A stretch of 64,000 nucleotides of DNA from Streptomyces noursei (GCF_001646665.1 NZ_LWBU01000090.1:131517-195516); one strand, 5' to 3'; shown: positions 16,310-25,876, counted from the first letter of the stretch. Notes: generated by a model not told the origin, from the letters alone. Numbers and translations: made by a program.

Positions 16310-17281
16310 TCACTTGCCGCCGTTGATGACGGCCTTCTCGATCGCGCTCTGCGAAGCGCCCCACTTGTCGAGGATCTTCTTGTACGTGCCGTCCGCGATG
16401 ATCGCGTCCAGGGCTTCCTTGATCGCGTCACGCAGCTGGGTGTTGCCCTTGTCGACGGCGATGCCGAACGGGCCCGCGTCGACCGGCTCGCCGGCGACCT
16501 CGAACGCCTTGCCGGCGTCCGCGGTCTTCGCGACGTGCACGGCGACCGGGTAGTCGTTCAGGTCGGCGTCCGCGCCGCCCGCCTTCACTCGGACCTGGGC
16601 CTCGGCGTCCGTGTCCGGCGTCTCGATGGCGATCTTGGGCTTGCCGTCCTTCTCGCACTTCGCGGACTGCGCCTTGGCGGCGTCCGCGTACGTCGTGCCG
16701 AGCTGGACCGCGACCTTCTTGCCGCACAGGTCGTCGAGGGTCTTGATCCCCTTGGGGTTGCCCTTCTTGACCAGGATGGCCGTGCCGGACTGGAAGTAGT
16801 CGACGAAGTCGACGCCCTTGCCGGTCTTCTTGCCCTCGTCCAGGCCCTGCTGGCGGTCCTTGTTGTCCGTCATGCCGGACATCACGATGTCCACGCGGCC
16901 GGAGTAGAGGGACCCGACCAGACCGTCGAACTTGCCGTTCTCGAACGTGAAGGTCACGCCCAGCTTCTTGCCGAGCGCCTCACCGATCTCCGGGTCGATG
17001 CCGACGATCTTGTTGCCCTCCATGGACTCCATGGGGGCGTAAGCGGCATCCGTGCCGACCTTGATGACGCCGGACTTCTTGTACTTCTCGGGCAGCTTCG
17101 CGAAGAGCGGGGCCGAGCTGCCCTGGGAGACGGCGCCCGAGTCCTTCGCCTTGCCGGCCTCGGTCTGGTCACCGCAGGCGGTCATCAGCATGGAGCCGGC
17201 GACCGCGATCGCGGCGACCGCGGCTATCCGGGACGTCCGGGGCTTCGCGGCGGTCGTACAGCGGGTGGTGCTTGCGGTCAT
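16310..17281 (-). CDS. Amino acid ABC transporter substrate-binding lipoprotein
   Basis: A 323-residue periplasmic-binding-type lipoprotein. A positively charged start, a hydrophobic stretch and the lipobox LMTAC near residue 35 predict membrane anchoring. Two lobes follow: VIKVGTDAAYAPMESM opens the first, and GSLYSGRVDIVMSGMTD and KKGNPKGIKTLDDLCGKKVAVQLGTT match family 3 binding proteins for polar amino acids. The substrate is not obvious. The ATG at 17281 was chosen because a GGAGGAA box precedes it; an upstream in-frame ATG at 17329 would add 16 residues before the signal. It is the first gene of the transporter operon. Confidence 0.93.
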   Translation of the reverse strand: MTASTTRCTTAAKPRTSRIAAVAAIAVAGSMLMTACGDQTEAGKAKDSGAVSQGSSAPLFAKLPEKYKKSGVIKVGTDAAYAPMESMEGNKIVGIDPEIGEALGKKLGVTFTFENGKFDGLVGSLYSGRVDIVMSGMTDNKDRQQGLDEGKKTGKGVDFVDYFQSGTAILVKKGNPKGIKTLDDLCGKKVAVQLGTTYADAAKAQSAKCEKDGKPKIAIETPDTDAEAQVRVKAGGADADLNDYPVAVHVAKTADAGKAFEVAGEPVDAGPFGIAVDKGNTQLRDAIKEALDAIIADGTYKKILDKWGASQSAIEKAVINGGK

Positions 17282-17842
17282 GGTCGGGTTCCTCCGGCGG
17301 GTGAGGGAGTTGCCAAAGCGGTCGCGCACGCACCATCGGGTGCTTCGACCGCGTGTGATTACGGCATCTTGCCATTCGGACTAGCCCAAACAGGGGGCCA
17401 CGCATGTCAAAATCGGATAACGGGACACCCCCGAACCCCAACAGGCCGGTACATCAAGGCCGGACCTCTTACGGGGTTGCCTTCTTCCGGCCGGAAAATC
17501 TCCGGTTGATCTCGTCATACGGACGCGATAGCGGCCGCAAACCAGGCTGCGTACGGACTTGTCCAGAAATCCGGCTATGAGTCATGTCACCGGATTCGGG
17601 CTGTGGCCGCGGTCGAGGCTCATATGAGATACCGACTCGTCGACAGAGCGGTCCGTCCGGTAAGAAGGATCCTTACACCCCTCATCCGGGGCTCAGGGCG
17701 CGTGTGCGGCGCGCCCGACGCGTGCGTACCTCCCCTGCCCGGGCGGGCCAACCACCTGGCGCAGGCACGGACGCGGTGCCCGCCCACCCCTCCTCAACCA
17801 GGAGTGGCCACCCTCGAACGAAATGACTTAAGGGGTCAACAA
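17282..17842. other. 561-bp divergent intergenic region
   Basis: This gap separates the transporter operon from the malic enzyme gene, which point away from each other. It is distinctly less GC-rich than the genes around it and presumably holds both promoters. A near-palindrome around 17660-17676 (GTAAGAAGGATCCTTAC) contains the perfect 10-mer AAGGATCCTT. I see no credible coding frame or RNA gene. Confidence 0.6.
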
Positions 17843-19060
<1,218 letters not shown>

Positions 19061-19081
19061 CACCCGGCCCGGCGCCCGGCA

Positions 19082-19128
19082 CGAAGGGCCCCGTCCCGCC
19101 CCCTCGGGGAGCGGGACGGGGCCCTTCG
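19082..19128 (+). terminator. Terminator after malic enzyme
   Basis: A perfect 18-bp inverted repeat (CGAAGGGCCCCGTCCCGC at 19082-19099, complement at 19111-19128) with an 11-nt loop, about 20 bp after the malic enzyme stop codon. Confidence 0.85.
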
Positions 19129-19330
19129 CACGTCCGGCAGGCACGGCAGCCACGCCCCGGCACGGCAGGCATACCCGGAAGGCCCGGCACACCCGGCGCC
19201 TTGGACTTTCGGCAGGGGTCCTTGGACCGCCCGCCCCCCGTTCGCCCGCGCTCTTCCGGAGGTTCACCCACGGCTGCTGTGATGCGCGCGCCCCCACCAC
19301 GGGGGCGACACCAGCAGTCAGGAGGCGCGT

Positions 19331-19912
19331 GTGAACCTGGTCGTCAACGGAGACGCCGAGAGCGGTCCCGGAGGTACCGCCGAACCCGTCGCCACGGTCA
19401 CCGGCTGGCGGGTCGTCGAGGGCGCGCCCGCCCTCGTCGCGTACACCCTGGGCGGCGGTTACCCGACCGCCGGCGACCCGGGCCCCGCCCGGCGCGGGAG
19501 CCGGTTCTTCTCCGGCGGCACCTCGCCCCGCACCGCGCTGCTCCAGGACGTCGCCCTGCCCGCCACCGGGACCACCGGCCACGACGCGATCGACGCCGGC
19601 CGGGTCCGCTGCACGGTGGGCGCCTGGCTCGGCGGCTACGCCTCCCAGGAGGACGGCGCCCGGCTGTCGGTGGAGTTCCGCGACGGCCGGGGCACGCCGG
19701 TCGCGCTCAGCGTCCTGGGGCCGGTCACGGCCGCCGAGCGCAAGGGCCGCACCGGGCTGCTGGAGCGCACCGCCGGGCTGCTCGTGCCGCCCGGCGCCCG
19801 CACCGCGCGGGTCCTCCTCGTCCTGACCCGGACGGGCGGCGGCACGTCGAACGACGGCTACGCCGACGGCATCACGCTCACGCTCACCGGGACCACGGGG
19901 GTACGGACATGA
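19331..19912 (+). CDS. Hypothetical beta-sandwich protein coupled to PhoD
   Basis: A 193-residue protein that begins directly with NLVVNGDAESGPGG and later contains RRGSRFFSGG and an ALLQDVALP strand. This NGDAE...GW...GP..RGS.FF.GG pattern resembles beta-sandwich, carbohydrate-binding-like domains found at the start of secreted proteins. No signal peptide or membrane segment is visible. The GTG at 19331 has AGGAGG about 7 nt upstream, and the stop overlaps the phoD start as ATGA, so the two are translated together. It may be a partner of PhoD. I do not recognise a named family. Confidence 0.72.
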   Translation: MNLVVNGDAESGPGGTAEPVATVTGWRVVEGAPALVAYTLGGGYPTAGDPGPARRGSRFFSGGTSPRTALLQDVALPATGTTGHDAIDAGRVRCTVGAWLGGYASQEDGARLSVEFRDGRGTPVALSVLGPVTAAERKGRTGLLERTAGLLVPPGARTARVLLVLTRTGGGTSNDGYADGITLTLTGTTGVRT

Positions 19913-21468
19913 CGACGCTCGACCGACGCAACCTGCTCAAGGCCGCCGGCGCGGCCGGCGCGCTGAACCTCGTGTGGCCGCTCAGCGCCGGCCTCTCGCC
20001 CGCCCGCGCGCGTGAGGCCGCCGAGGCGCTCGGCGCGGAGTACGACCCGGCGCCCTTCACCCTCGGGGTCGCCTCCGGGGACCCGCAGCCGTCGAGCGTC
20101 GTGCTGTGGACGCGCCTCGCGCCCGAGCCGCTCGCCGCCGAGCAGCAGCTGCCCGAGGTCGTCGAGGTCGGGTGGGTGGTGGCCGAGGACCCGGCGCTGA
20201 GCCGGGTCGTGGCCCGGGGCACCGCGCCCGCCTCCGCGACGCTCGGCCACAGCGTCCACGTACCCGTGCACGGGCTGGGCGCGGGCCGGCACTACTGGTA
20301 CGCCTTCACCGCGCTGGGGAGGACCAGCCGGACCGGCCGCACGAGGACCGCGCCGGTCGGCGGCGTCCCCCGGGTGCGCTTCGCCGCCGCGAACTGCCAG
20401 GCCTTCCACGACGGCTACTACGCCGCCCACCGGGGCATCGCCCGCGAGGACGTCGACTTCGTCGTGCACCTGGGCGACTACATCTACGAGCACGGCCCCG
20501 TCGGCGGCGACCACGTGCGCGACCACGAGGGCCCCGCCGTCCTCACCCTCGCCGACTACCGCCGCCGCCACGCCCTCTACAAGGGCGACGCCTCCCTGCG
20601 CGAGGCGCACGCCGCGCACCCCTGGTTCCTCACCTGGGACGACCACGAGGTCGCCAACGACTACAGCGGTACGGGCGGCGGGGCACCGTTCCTCCAGCGG
20701 CGCGCGGCGGCGTACCAGGCCTGGTACGAGAACATGCCGCACCGGGACGCCTCCGCCACCTCCGCGCTGCCCGACCCGGAGATCCACCGCGTCCGCCGCT
20801 GGGGCGACCTGCTGGAGCTGACCGTCCTCGACCTGCGCTCGTACCGCTCCGCGCAGAACCTGCCGAACGGCACCATCCTGGGCGCCGGCCAGAAGTCCTG
20901 GCTCAAGACCACCATCGACCGGGCGCCCGACTCCTGGCACGTGTGGGCCAACTCGATCATGCTCAGCCAGCTGCGCGGCCGGCCTGGCGGGTCGTACATG
21001 TTCACCGACCAGTGGGACGGCTTCCTCGCCGAGCGCAAGGAGGTCCTGAACCACGTGCACACCAGCGGCCTGGAGGACCTGGTCGTCATCACCGGCGACT
21101 GGCACTCCGCCTTCGTCGACGACATCCGCACCGACTTCGACGACCCCTCCTCGCCGCTCGTCGGTACGGAGTTCACCGCCCACTCGATCACCTCGGGCGC
21201 GTACTCCGCCGACTGGAACGCCACCAACGGCCCCCTCATGGGCAGGGCCAACCCGCACCTGAAGTACTTCGAGGGCAACCGGTACGGCTACGACGTGTAC
21301 GAGGTCACGCCGGAGCGGTTCAGCACCCACATGCGGGTGATCGCCGACCGCCGCGACCCCGCCTCGCCGGTCACCACGCTCACCACCTTCCACGTGGACC
21401 GGGGCAGGGCCGGCTCGTACGAGGACCCGGCGACGAGGAGCAGCCCCGCGCAGTGGCGCCGGGACTGA
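19909..21468 (+). CDS. phoD: Secreted alkaline phosphatase D
   Basis: A 519-residue PhoD-type metallophosphoesterase acting on phosphodiesters and monoesters outside the cell. The N-terminus has a twin-arginine motif (DRRNLLKAAGAAGA). A fibronectin-like N-domain (FTLGVASGDPQPSSVVLWTRL) is followed by the catalytic core: AAANCQ, VDFVVHLGDYIYE, FLTWDDHEVANDY, and ITGDWHSAF supply the metal ligands. Expression is usually PhoP- or phosphate-dependent in Streptomyces; I did not find a clear PHO box by eye. It is coupled by ATGA overlap to the upstream small protein. Confidence 0.95.
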   Translation: MTTLDRRNLLKAAGAAGALNLVWPLSAGLSPARAREAAEALGAEYDPAPFTLGVASGDPQPSSVVLWTRLAPEPLAAEQQLPEVVEVGWVVAEDPALSRVVARGTAPASATLGHSVHVPVHGLGAGRHYWYAFTALGRTSRTGRTRTAPVGGVPRVRFAAANCQAFHDGYYAAHRGIAREDVDFVVHLGDYIYEHGPVGGDHVRDHEGPAVLTLADYRRRHALYKGDASLREAHAAHPWFLTWDDHEVANDYSGTGGGAPFLQRRAAAYQAWYENMPHRDASATSALPDPEIHRVRRWGDLLELTVLDLRSYRSAQNLPNGTILGAGQKSWLKTTIDRAPDSWHVWANSIMLSQLRGRPGGSYMFTDQWDGFLAERKEVLNHVHTSGLEDLVVITGDWHSAFVDDIRTDFDDPSSPLVGTEFTAHSITSGAYSADWNATNGPLMGRANPHLKYFEGNRYGYDVYEVTPERFSTHMRVIADRRDPASPVTTLTTFHVDRGRAGSYEDPATRSSPAQWRRD

Positions 21469-21548
21469 CCCCCGGCCGGCCCGGGTCTGACGTACGTCAC
21501 ACCGGTGCGCGGTACCGCCGCGCACCGGTCCGTCCTATGGTCAAGGTC

Positions 21549-22514
21549 ATGTTCGCTGCCTACGCCGCCCGAATCGACCGCGACCAGCCCCTGAACGGCC
21601 TGGAGCTGGGCGAACGCCCCGCTCCCGAGGTGCGCCCCGGCTGGACCACCGTCACCGTCAAGGCCGCCTCCCTCAACCACCACGACCTGTGGTCGCTGCG
21701 GGGCGTCGGGCTGGGCGAGGACAAGCTGCCGATGATCCTCGGCTGTGACGCCGCCGGCCTCGACGAGGACGGCAACGAGGTCGTCGTCCATTCCGTCATC
21801 GGGCAGAGCGGCCACGGCGTCGGGCCGAAGGAGCCGCGCTCCATCCTGACCGAGCGCTACCAGGGCACGTTCGCCGAGAAGGTCGCCGTGCCCGCCTGGA
21901 ACGTGCTGCCCAAGCCGAAGGAGCTGTCGTTCGAGGAGGCCGCGTGCCTGCCGACCGCGTGGCTCACCGCGTACCGCATGCTCTTCACCAACGCGGGCGT
22001 GCGCCCCGGCGACTCGGTCCTGGTGCAGGGCGCGGGCGGCGGTGTCGCCACGGCCGCGATCGTCCTCGGCAAGGCGGCCGGGCTGCGGGTCTTCGCCACC
22101 AGCCGCGACGAGGCCAAGCGCAAGCGGGCGATCGAGCTGGGGGCGCTGGAGGCGTACGAGCCGGGCGCCCGGCTGCCGCAGCGCGTGGACGCGGTGATCG
22201 AGACCGTCGGCGCGGCCACCTGGTCGCACTCGGTCAAGTCGCTCCGCCCGGGCGGCACACTGGTGATCTCCGGCGCGACGAGCGGCGACCGGCCCTCGCA
22301 CGCCGAGCTGACCCGCATCTTCTTCCTGGAGCTCAAGGTCGTCGGCTCGACGATGGGCTCGAAGGACGAGCTGGAGGACCTGCTCGCGTTCTGCGCGACG
22401 ACGGGCGTGCGGCCGGTCATCGACGAGGTGCTGCCGCTGGACCGGGCCCGGGAGGGGTTCGAAAAGATGGCGTCCGGCGACCTCTTCGGCAAGATTGTCC
22501 TCAACCCCTCTTGA
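21549..22514 (+). CDS. Zinc-type alcohol dehydrogenase-like / quinone oxidoreductase
   Basis: A 321-residue medium-chain reductase of the quinone-oxidoreductase branch. The N-terminal GroES-like half shows VKAASLNHHDLWSLRGVG and MILGCDAAG. The NADPH-binding half carries SVLVQGAGGGVATAAIVLGKAAGLRVFATSRD, and the GGTLVISGATSG strand closes the cofactor pocket. The structural and catalytic zinc cysteines of true alcohol dehydrogenases are absent. The ATG at 21549 has only a weak AAGG box; an in-frame ATG at 21537 is the alternative. The substrate is not predictable. It is followed by a glycosidase gene across a palindrome. Confidence 0.88.
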   Translation: MFAAYAARIDRDQPLNGLELGERPAPEVRPGWTTVTVKAASLNHHDLWSLRGVGLGEDKLPMILGCDAAGLDEDGNEVVVHSVIGQSGHGVGPKEPRSILTERYQGTFAEKVAVPAWNVLPKPKELSFEEAACLPTAWLTAYRMLFTNAGVRPGDSVLVQGAGGGVATAAIVLGKAAGLRVFATSRDEAKRKRAIELGALEAYEPGARLPQRVDAVIETVGAATWSHSVKSLRPGGTLVISGATSGDRPSHAELTRIFFLELKVVGSTMGSKDELEDLLAFCATTGVRPVIDEVLPLDRAREGFEKMASGDLFGKIVLNPS

Positions 22515-22540
22515 TGGACCGTCAGTTCCGCTGATGGGAT

Positions 22541-22566
22541 CTCCGGCACCGTCGACCGTGCCGGAG
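22541..22566 (+). promoter_or_regulatory. Palindrome covering the ribosome-binding site of the GH5 gene
   Basis: CTCCGGCAC at 22541-22549 and GTGCCGGAG at 22558-22566 flank a C-GTCGAC-C centre. The right arm includes four bases of the GGAGG ribosome-binding site at 22563-22567, eight bases before the ATG at 22575. It may end transcription of the upstream gene, hide the ribosome-binding site, or bind a regulator. Confidence 0.55.
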
Positions 22567-22574
22567 GTCCCGTC

Positions 22575-24002
22575 ATGCGCACCCTCGCACTCGTCCTCTC
22601 CGCCGCCCTACTGGCCCTCGCTCCGCCCGCCTCGCCCGCCCCACCCCCCGCCCCGGCGGCGGCGGCCGCCGCCGTCGAAGCCGAACCCGGCATCCCCCGC
22701 CTGACCGACGACCGGGGCCGCGTCCTGACGCTGCGCGGGTGGAACGTCGAGGACAAGGTCCACCGCGGTGAGGCGGCCCTCTCCGCCATCACCGAGAAGC
22801 ACTTCCGCGACATGCGGGCCCGCGGCTTCAACTTCGCCCGGCTGCTGGTCTTCTGGGACGACCTGGAGCCCGAGCGCGGCCGGTACAGCGAGGCGTACCT
22901 CCGTAAGGTCGAGCGCGTCCTGGACTGGGCCGAACGGCACGGCGTCCACGTCCTGATCGACGCCCACCAGGACGTCTTCGGTCCCGCCTTCGGTCACCGC
23001 GGCATCCCGGAGTGGGCCACCCGCACCGACGGCCTGCCGTTCACCCCGCACCCGGACGACTGGTTCGCCGAGTACTTCGAACCGGCCGTGCAGCGGGCCT
23101 TCACGCATCTGTACGAGGACGCGGACCTGGCGGCCGCACAGGCCCGGATGTGGCGGGTCCTCGCCGACCGGTTCGCGCACCACCCGGCGGTGCTCGGCTA
23201 CGACCTGATCAACGAACCGATGGGCGAGCTGCGCGAGGGCGAGGACCTGCCGGCCGCCGCCCGCCGGATCGAGCGCGACCACCTCACACCGCTGTACAAC
23301 CGCCTCGCGGACGCGATCCGCACGGTCGACGACGACAACTGGATCTTCGTCGAACCGACCCCGATCGTCGGGGAGGGCGTCCCCACGGGCCTGGGCCGGA
23401 TCGACGACCCGAAGGTGGTCTATGCCCCGCACTTCTACAACACCGCGATGGAGGCGGGCGCCGACTACGACCCGTCGGCGGGCTGGATCGAGGCGTACGA
23501 GGCGGCCGTGACGGCCTATCCCGAGGAGTACGGCGTACCGGTCGTGGTGGGGGAGTGGGGCCCGCTGAACAACGCCCTGCCGAACATGGGCCGTTTCTAC
23601 CGCGAGGCACTGGTCTCCCTGAACCGCTACAGCTCCGGCTGGGCGGGCTATGTGTGGTGTTACGGCGGCGGCTACTGCGCGGTGGACGGCTCGGGCGCCT
23701 GGCGCGCCAACAAGGAGCAGACGGCCGCGCCCTACGCGGAGGCGGTCGCGGGCCGGGTGATCGCGCAGGACCCGGCGCGGCTCTCCTACGTCGCCGGGCG
23801 CGGTGGCGCCACGGTGCTGTCCCTGCCGCCGGCCGCCACCGGCTGGCGCGTCACGGTCGACGGGCGGGCCAGGCCCCGGACGGCGGCGGTGCCCCCGGGC
23901 CGGGTGGGCCGCGTGGAGGTCCGGGCGGTGCCGGGCGCGACGGTCACGGTGTCGGTGTCGCCGGGGGCGGCCGAGGGCCGGAAGGGTGTCAATCAGGGTT
24001 GA
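22575..24002 (+). CDS. Secreted GH5 glycosidase, endoglycoceramidase-like
   Basis: A 475-residue secreted enzyme. An Ala/Pro-rich signal peptide of about 30 residues precedes a TIM-barrel glycosidase. LTLRGWNVEDKVHRG, FNFARLLVFWDDLEPERG, VLIDAHQDVF, YDLINEPMG (acid/base Glu near 215) and VVVGEWGPLNN (nucleophile Glu near 328) match family 5, and the overall layout with a C-terminal beta domain from about residue 395 resembles bacterial endoglycoceramidases that cleave glycans from sphingolipids. Actual substrate could be another glucoside. The ATG lies 7 nt after GGAGG, inside a palindrome. It ends just before tandem operators of the next operon. Confidence 0.88.
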   Translation: MRTLALVLSAALLALAPPASPAPPPAPAAAAAAVEAEPGIPRLTDDRGRVLTLRGWNVEDKVHRGEAALSAITEKHFRDMRARGFNFARLLVFWDDLEPERGRYSEAYLRKVERVLDWAERHGVHVLIDAHQDVFGPAFGHRGIPEWATRTDGLPFTPHPDDWFAEYFEPAVQRAFTHLYEDADLAAAQARMWRVLADRFAHHPAVLGYDLINEPMGELREGEDLPAAARRIERDHLTPLYNRLADAIRTVDDDNWIFVEPTPIVGEGVPTGLGRIDDPKVVYAPHFYNTAMEAGADYDPSAGWIEAYEAAVTAYPEEYGVPVVVGEWGPLNNALPNMGRFYREALVSLNRYSSGWAGYVWCYGGGYCAVDGSGAWRANKEQTAAPYAEAVAGRVIAQDPARLSYVAGRGGATVLSLPPAATGWRVTVDGRARPRTAAVPPGRVGRVEVRAVPGATVTVSVSPGAAEGRKGVNQG

Positions 24003-24033
24003 CGCCAAGGGGGTGTCAACGTAAGTTGACACC
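23985..24033 (+). promoter_or_regulatory. Tandem 22-bp palindromes with embedded leaderless promoter
   Basis: Two inverted repeats of the form GGTGTCAA-N6-TTGACnCC occur at 23985-24006 and 24012-24033, centres 27 bp apart; the second is perfect (GTGTCAAC / GTTGACAC). A plausible promoter is embedded, with TTGACG at 23999-24004 and TAAGTT at 24022-24027 separated by 17 bp. This predicts a transcript starting at or beside the ATG at 24034, which touches the second palindrome. Confidence 0.72.
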
Positions 24034-24243
24034 ATGACCGAAGCGACCGATCTGGCCGCACGTGCGGGCGACCGCGACCCCCGGGTGGGGCTGCGGGCCG
24101 TCGCCGCGCTGCGGCGGCTGCTGGAGCAGCTGGAAGCCGTACAAGTCCGCAGTGCCAGGGCGCAGGGCTGGTCCTGGCAGGAGATCGCCGCCGAGCTGGG
24201 CGTCAGCCGGCAGGCCGTGCACAAGAAGTACGGGAGGCGTTGA
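24034..24243 (+). CDS. Small helix-turn-helix regulator
   Basis: A 69-residue protein. Residues 1-45 are an Ala/Leu/Arg-rich helix pair likely to dimerise; the C-terminal part WSWQEIAAELGVSRQAVHKKYG is a textbook helix-turn-helix of sigma region 4 / Fis-like type. Two palindromes abut its ATG, so autoregulation is very likely. It has no ribosome-binding site, consistent with a leaderless message. The stop codon overlaps the ATG of the Clp N-domain gene by one base, giving a two-gene operon. The pair suggests control linked to Clp protein quality control, but that is inference. Confidence 0.85.
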   Translation: MTEATDLAARAGDRDPRVGLRAVAALRRLLEQLEAVQVRSARAQGWSWQEIAAELGVSRQAVHKKYGRR

Positions 24244-24812
24244 TGTTCGAGCGATTCACCGAGGCGGCCCGGAGCGTCGTCAAGGGGGCCGTCACCCACG
24301 CGGAACGGACCGACGCCGACTCCGTCACCGAGGAACACCTGCTGCTGGCCCTGCTGGACCTCCGGGGCACCCGGTCGGCGGCCGCCTTCGACGCCCTCGG
24401 AGTCTCCGCCCGGCGCACCTCCGTGGAGTCCGCCCTCGCGGACGCCCGGCGGCGCGGCGGCCTGACCCGGGCGGACACGGAGGCGCTGGCCGGCCTCGGC
24501 ATCGACGTGACGGAGATCGTCTCCCGGGTCGCGGCGGCCCACGGCGCGGGCGCGCTGTCCGGCGGCCGGAAACCGAAACGCCGCTGGTCCAGCCACCGCC
24601 CCTTCACCCGCCCGGCGAAGGACACGCTGGAACAGTCCCTCCGGGTCGCCCTGGGCCGGGGAGACCGTCACATCAGCGACGAGCATCTGCTCCTGGCCCT
24701 CGCGGCCCGCCCGGGCGTCGTCGCGGACGTGCTCGCCGACCACGGGGCGACGTACACGGCACTGGAGCGAGCCGTCGCCGGCGGCCCCTCCGGCGACGCC
24801 AAGGCGAGCTGA
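24243..24812 (+). CDS. Stand-alone Clp N-terminal (Clp-R) domain protein
   Basis: A 189-residue protein made of the substrate/adaptor-binding N-domain of ClpA/ClpC without the ATPase modules. Two Clp-R repeats are visible: FERFTEAARSVVKGAVTHAE...VTEEHLLLALL at the start and a second around residues 120-160 (RPAKDTLEQSLRVALGRGD...ISDEHLLLALA). A basic linker with GGRKPKRR separates them. Such proteins could bind Clp adaptors or substrates and modulate ClpC, or act with the HTH partner as a sensor. The ATG overlaps the HTH stop. It ends before GC-rich direct repeats and a convergent PadR gene. Confidence 0.87.
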   Translation: MFERFTEAARSVVKGAVTHAERTDADSVTEEHLLLALLDLRGTRSAAAFDALGVSARRTSVESALADARRRGGLTRADTEALAGLGIDVTEIVSRVAAAHGAGALSGGRKPKRRWSSHRPFTRPAKDTLEQSLRVALGRGDRHISDEHLLLALAARPGVVADVLADHGATYTALERAVAGGPSGDAKAS

Positions 24813-24838
24813 CCGGCGGTTCCCGGCCCGGCGGGCGG

Positions 24839-24913
24839 CCGCGCGCCGGAGGGCGCCGCCCCCGGCGGGCGGACCGTCCGCCGCGTACGCCGCGCGCCGG
24901 AGGGCGCCGCCCG
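24839..24913. repeat. 24-bp direct repeats in a convergent gap
   Basis: Identical 24-mers at 24839-24862 and 24890-24913, 51 bp apart, each built around CGCGCCGGAGGGCGCCGCCC. With flanking GGGCGGC the first copy can form a hairpin. They lie between convergent genes (Clp-N and PadR), so a terminator role is the simplest reading. Confidence 0.6.
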
Positions 24914-24981
24914 TCTCCGAAGGACTGGCGGCGTCCCCGTCGTCGGGCGGTGCCGTGCCGCCGCCCCCGCCGGCGGGTCGG

Positions 24982-25875
24982 TCAGTCGCGCGGGCCCTTC
25001 AGCAGTGCGGTGATGTGGGCCGCCGCCGTGGACAGGTGGCGGCGGGCCTCGGCGAGCTGGGGGGCCGTCACGCCGTGGTCCCGGGCGGCGTCGCGGACGT
25101 CGTCCCGGAAGCGGTCCAGCAGGCGCTCCAGGTCCCGGGCCGGATCGGCGGACGCGGTGTCGTCCGCGGCCCACTCCGGGGTGTCGGCCGGGCCGGGCTT
25201 CGCGTACGGCGGCCAGGGCGAGGTCCCGGCCGTGCCGCCCAGCAGTCCGCCGAGCCGGCCGGCCAGGTCGGCCAGGCCGTCGCCCCGCAGCACGTGGTCC
25301 TGGACCTGCTGGGCGATGCGGAGCACCTCCTGACGGGCCTTGTCCTGGGCCTCCTTGGCCTGGCGCCGGGCCGACTGCGCGTCCTCCCGGGCGCGCCGCG
25401 ACTCGTCCCTGGCCCGCCGCGCCTGGTCCTTCCACTCCTGCTTGGCCCGGCGCCACGCCGCCCACTCGTCGCCCTCGGGCGGCGGCGTACGGGACTCGCC
25501 CGCCGCGGCCCGCATCTCGCGGCGCAGGGTGCCGGCGGCGCCGCGCACGTCGTCGCGGATCTCGGCGGCGAGTTCGGAGACCGAGTCGCGGATCTCCAGC
25601 TCCAGGTCGGCCAGTTCGCCGCTGCGGTCGGCCAGCTCCGCGCGGCCGGCGTCGGTGATCGAGTACACCTTGCGCCCGCCCTCCGTGGCGTGCGTGACCA
25701 AGCCCTCGGCCTCCAGCTTGGCCAGGCGCGGGTAGACGGTGCCGGCGGAGGGGGCGTACAGGCCGTGGAAGCGCTCCTCCAGCAGCCGGATCACCTCGTA
25801 GCCGTGGCGGGGCGCCTCGTCGAGGAGCTTGAGGAGGTACAGGCGCAGGCGGCCGTGGGCGAAGACGGGGGACAT
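24982..25875 (-). CDS. PadR-family regulator with long helical extension
   Basis: A 297-residue PadR-type repressor. The N-terminal winged HTH is clear (LYLLKLLDEAPRHGYEVIRLLEERFHGLYAPSAGTVYPRLAKLEAEGLVTH, then GRKVYSITDAGR). Instead of the usual short dimerisation helix it continues with about 200 residues of charged Ala/Arg/Glu-rich helix, probably coiled coil, including EWAAWRRAKQEWKDQARRARDE. The ATG at 25875 lies one base beyond the stop of the DUF4097 gene, so they form an operon. ATAT-centred palindromes upstream of that operon are likely PadR sites, implying autoregulation. Confidence 0.9.
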   Translation of the reverse strand: MSPVFAHGRLRLYLLKLLDEAPRHGYEVIRLLEERFHGLYAPSAGTVYPRLAKLEAEGLVTHATEGGRKVYSITDAGRAELADRSGELADLELEIRDSVSELAAEIRDDVRGAAGTLRREMRAAAGESRTPPPEGDEWAAWRRAKQEWKDQARRARDESRRAREDAQSARRQAKEAQDKARQEVLRIAQQVQDHVLRGDGLADLAGRLGGLLGGTAGTSPWPPYAKPGPADTPEWAADDTASADPARDLERLLDRFRDDVRDAARDHGVTAPQLAEARRHLSTAAAHITALLKGPRD

Positions 25876-25876
25876 G

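Noticed and set aside
24839..24913. Possible CRISPR-like repeats
   Set aside because: Only two copies, hairpin-prone and within a convergent intergenic gap, with no cas genes.
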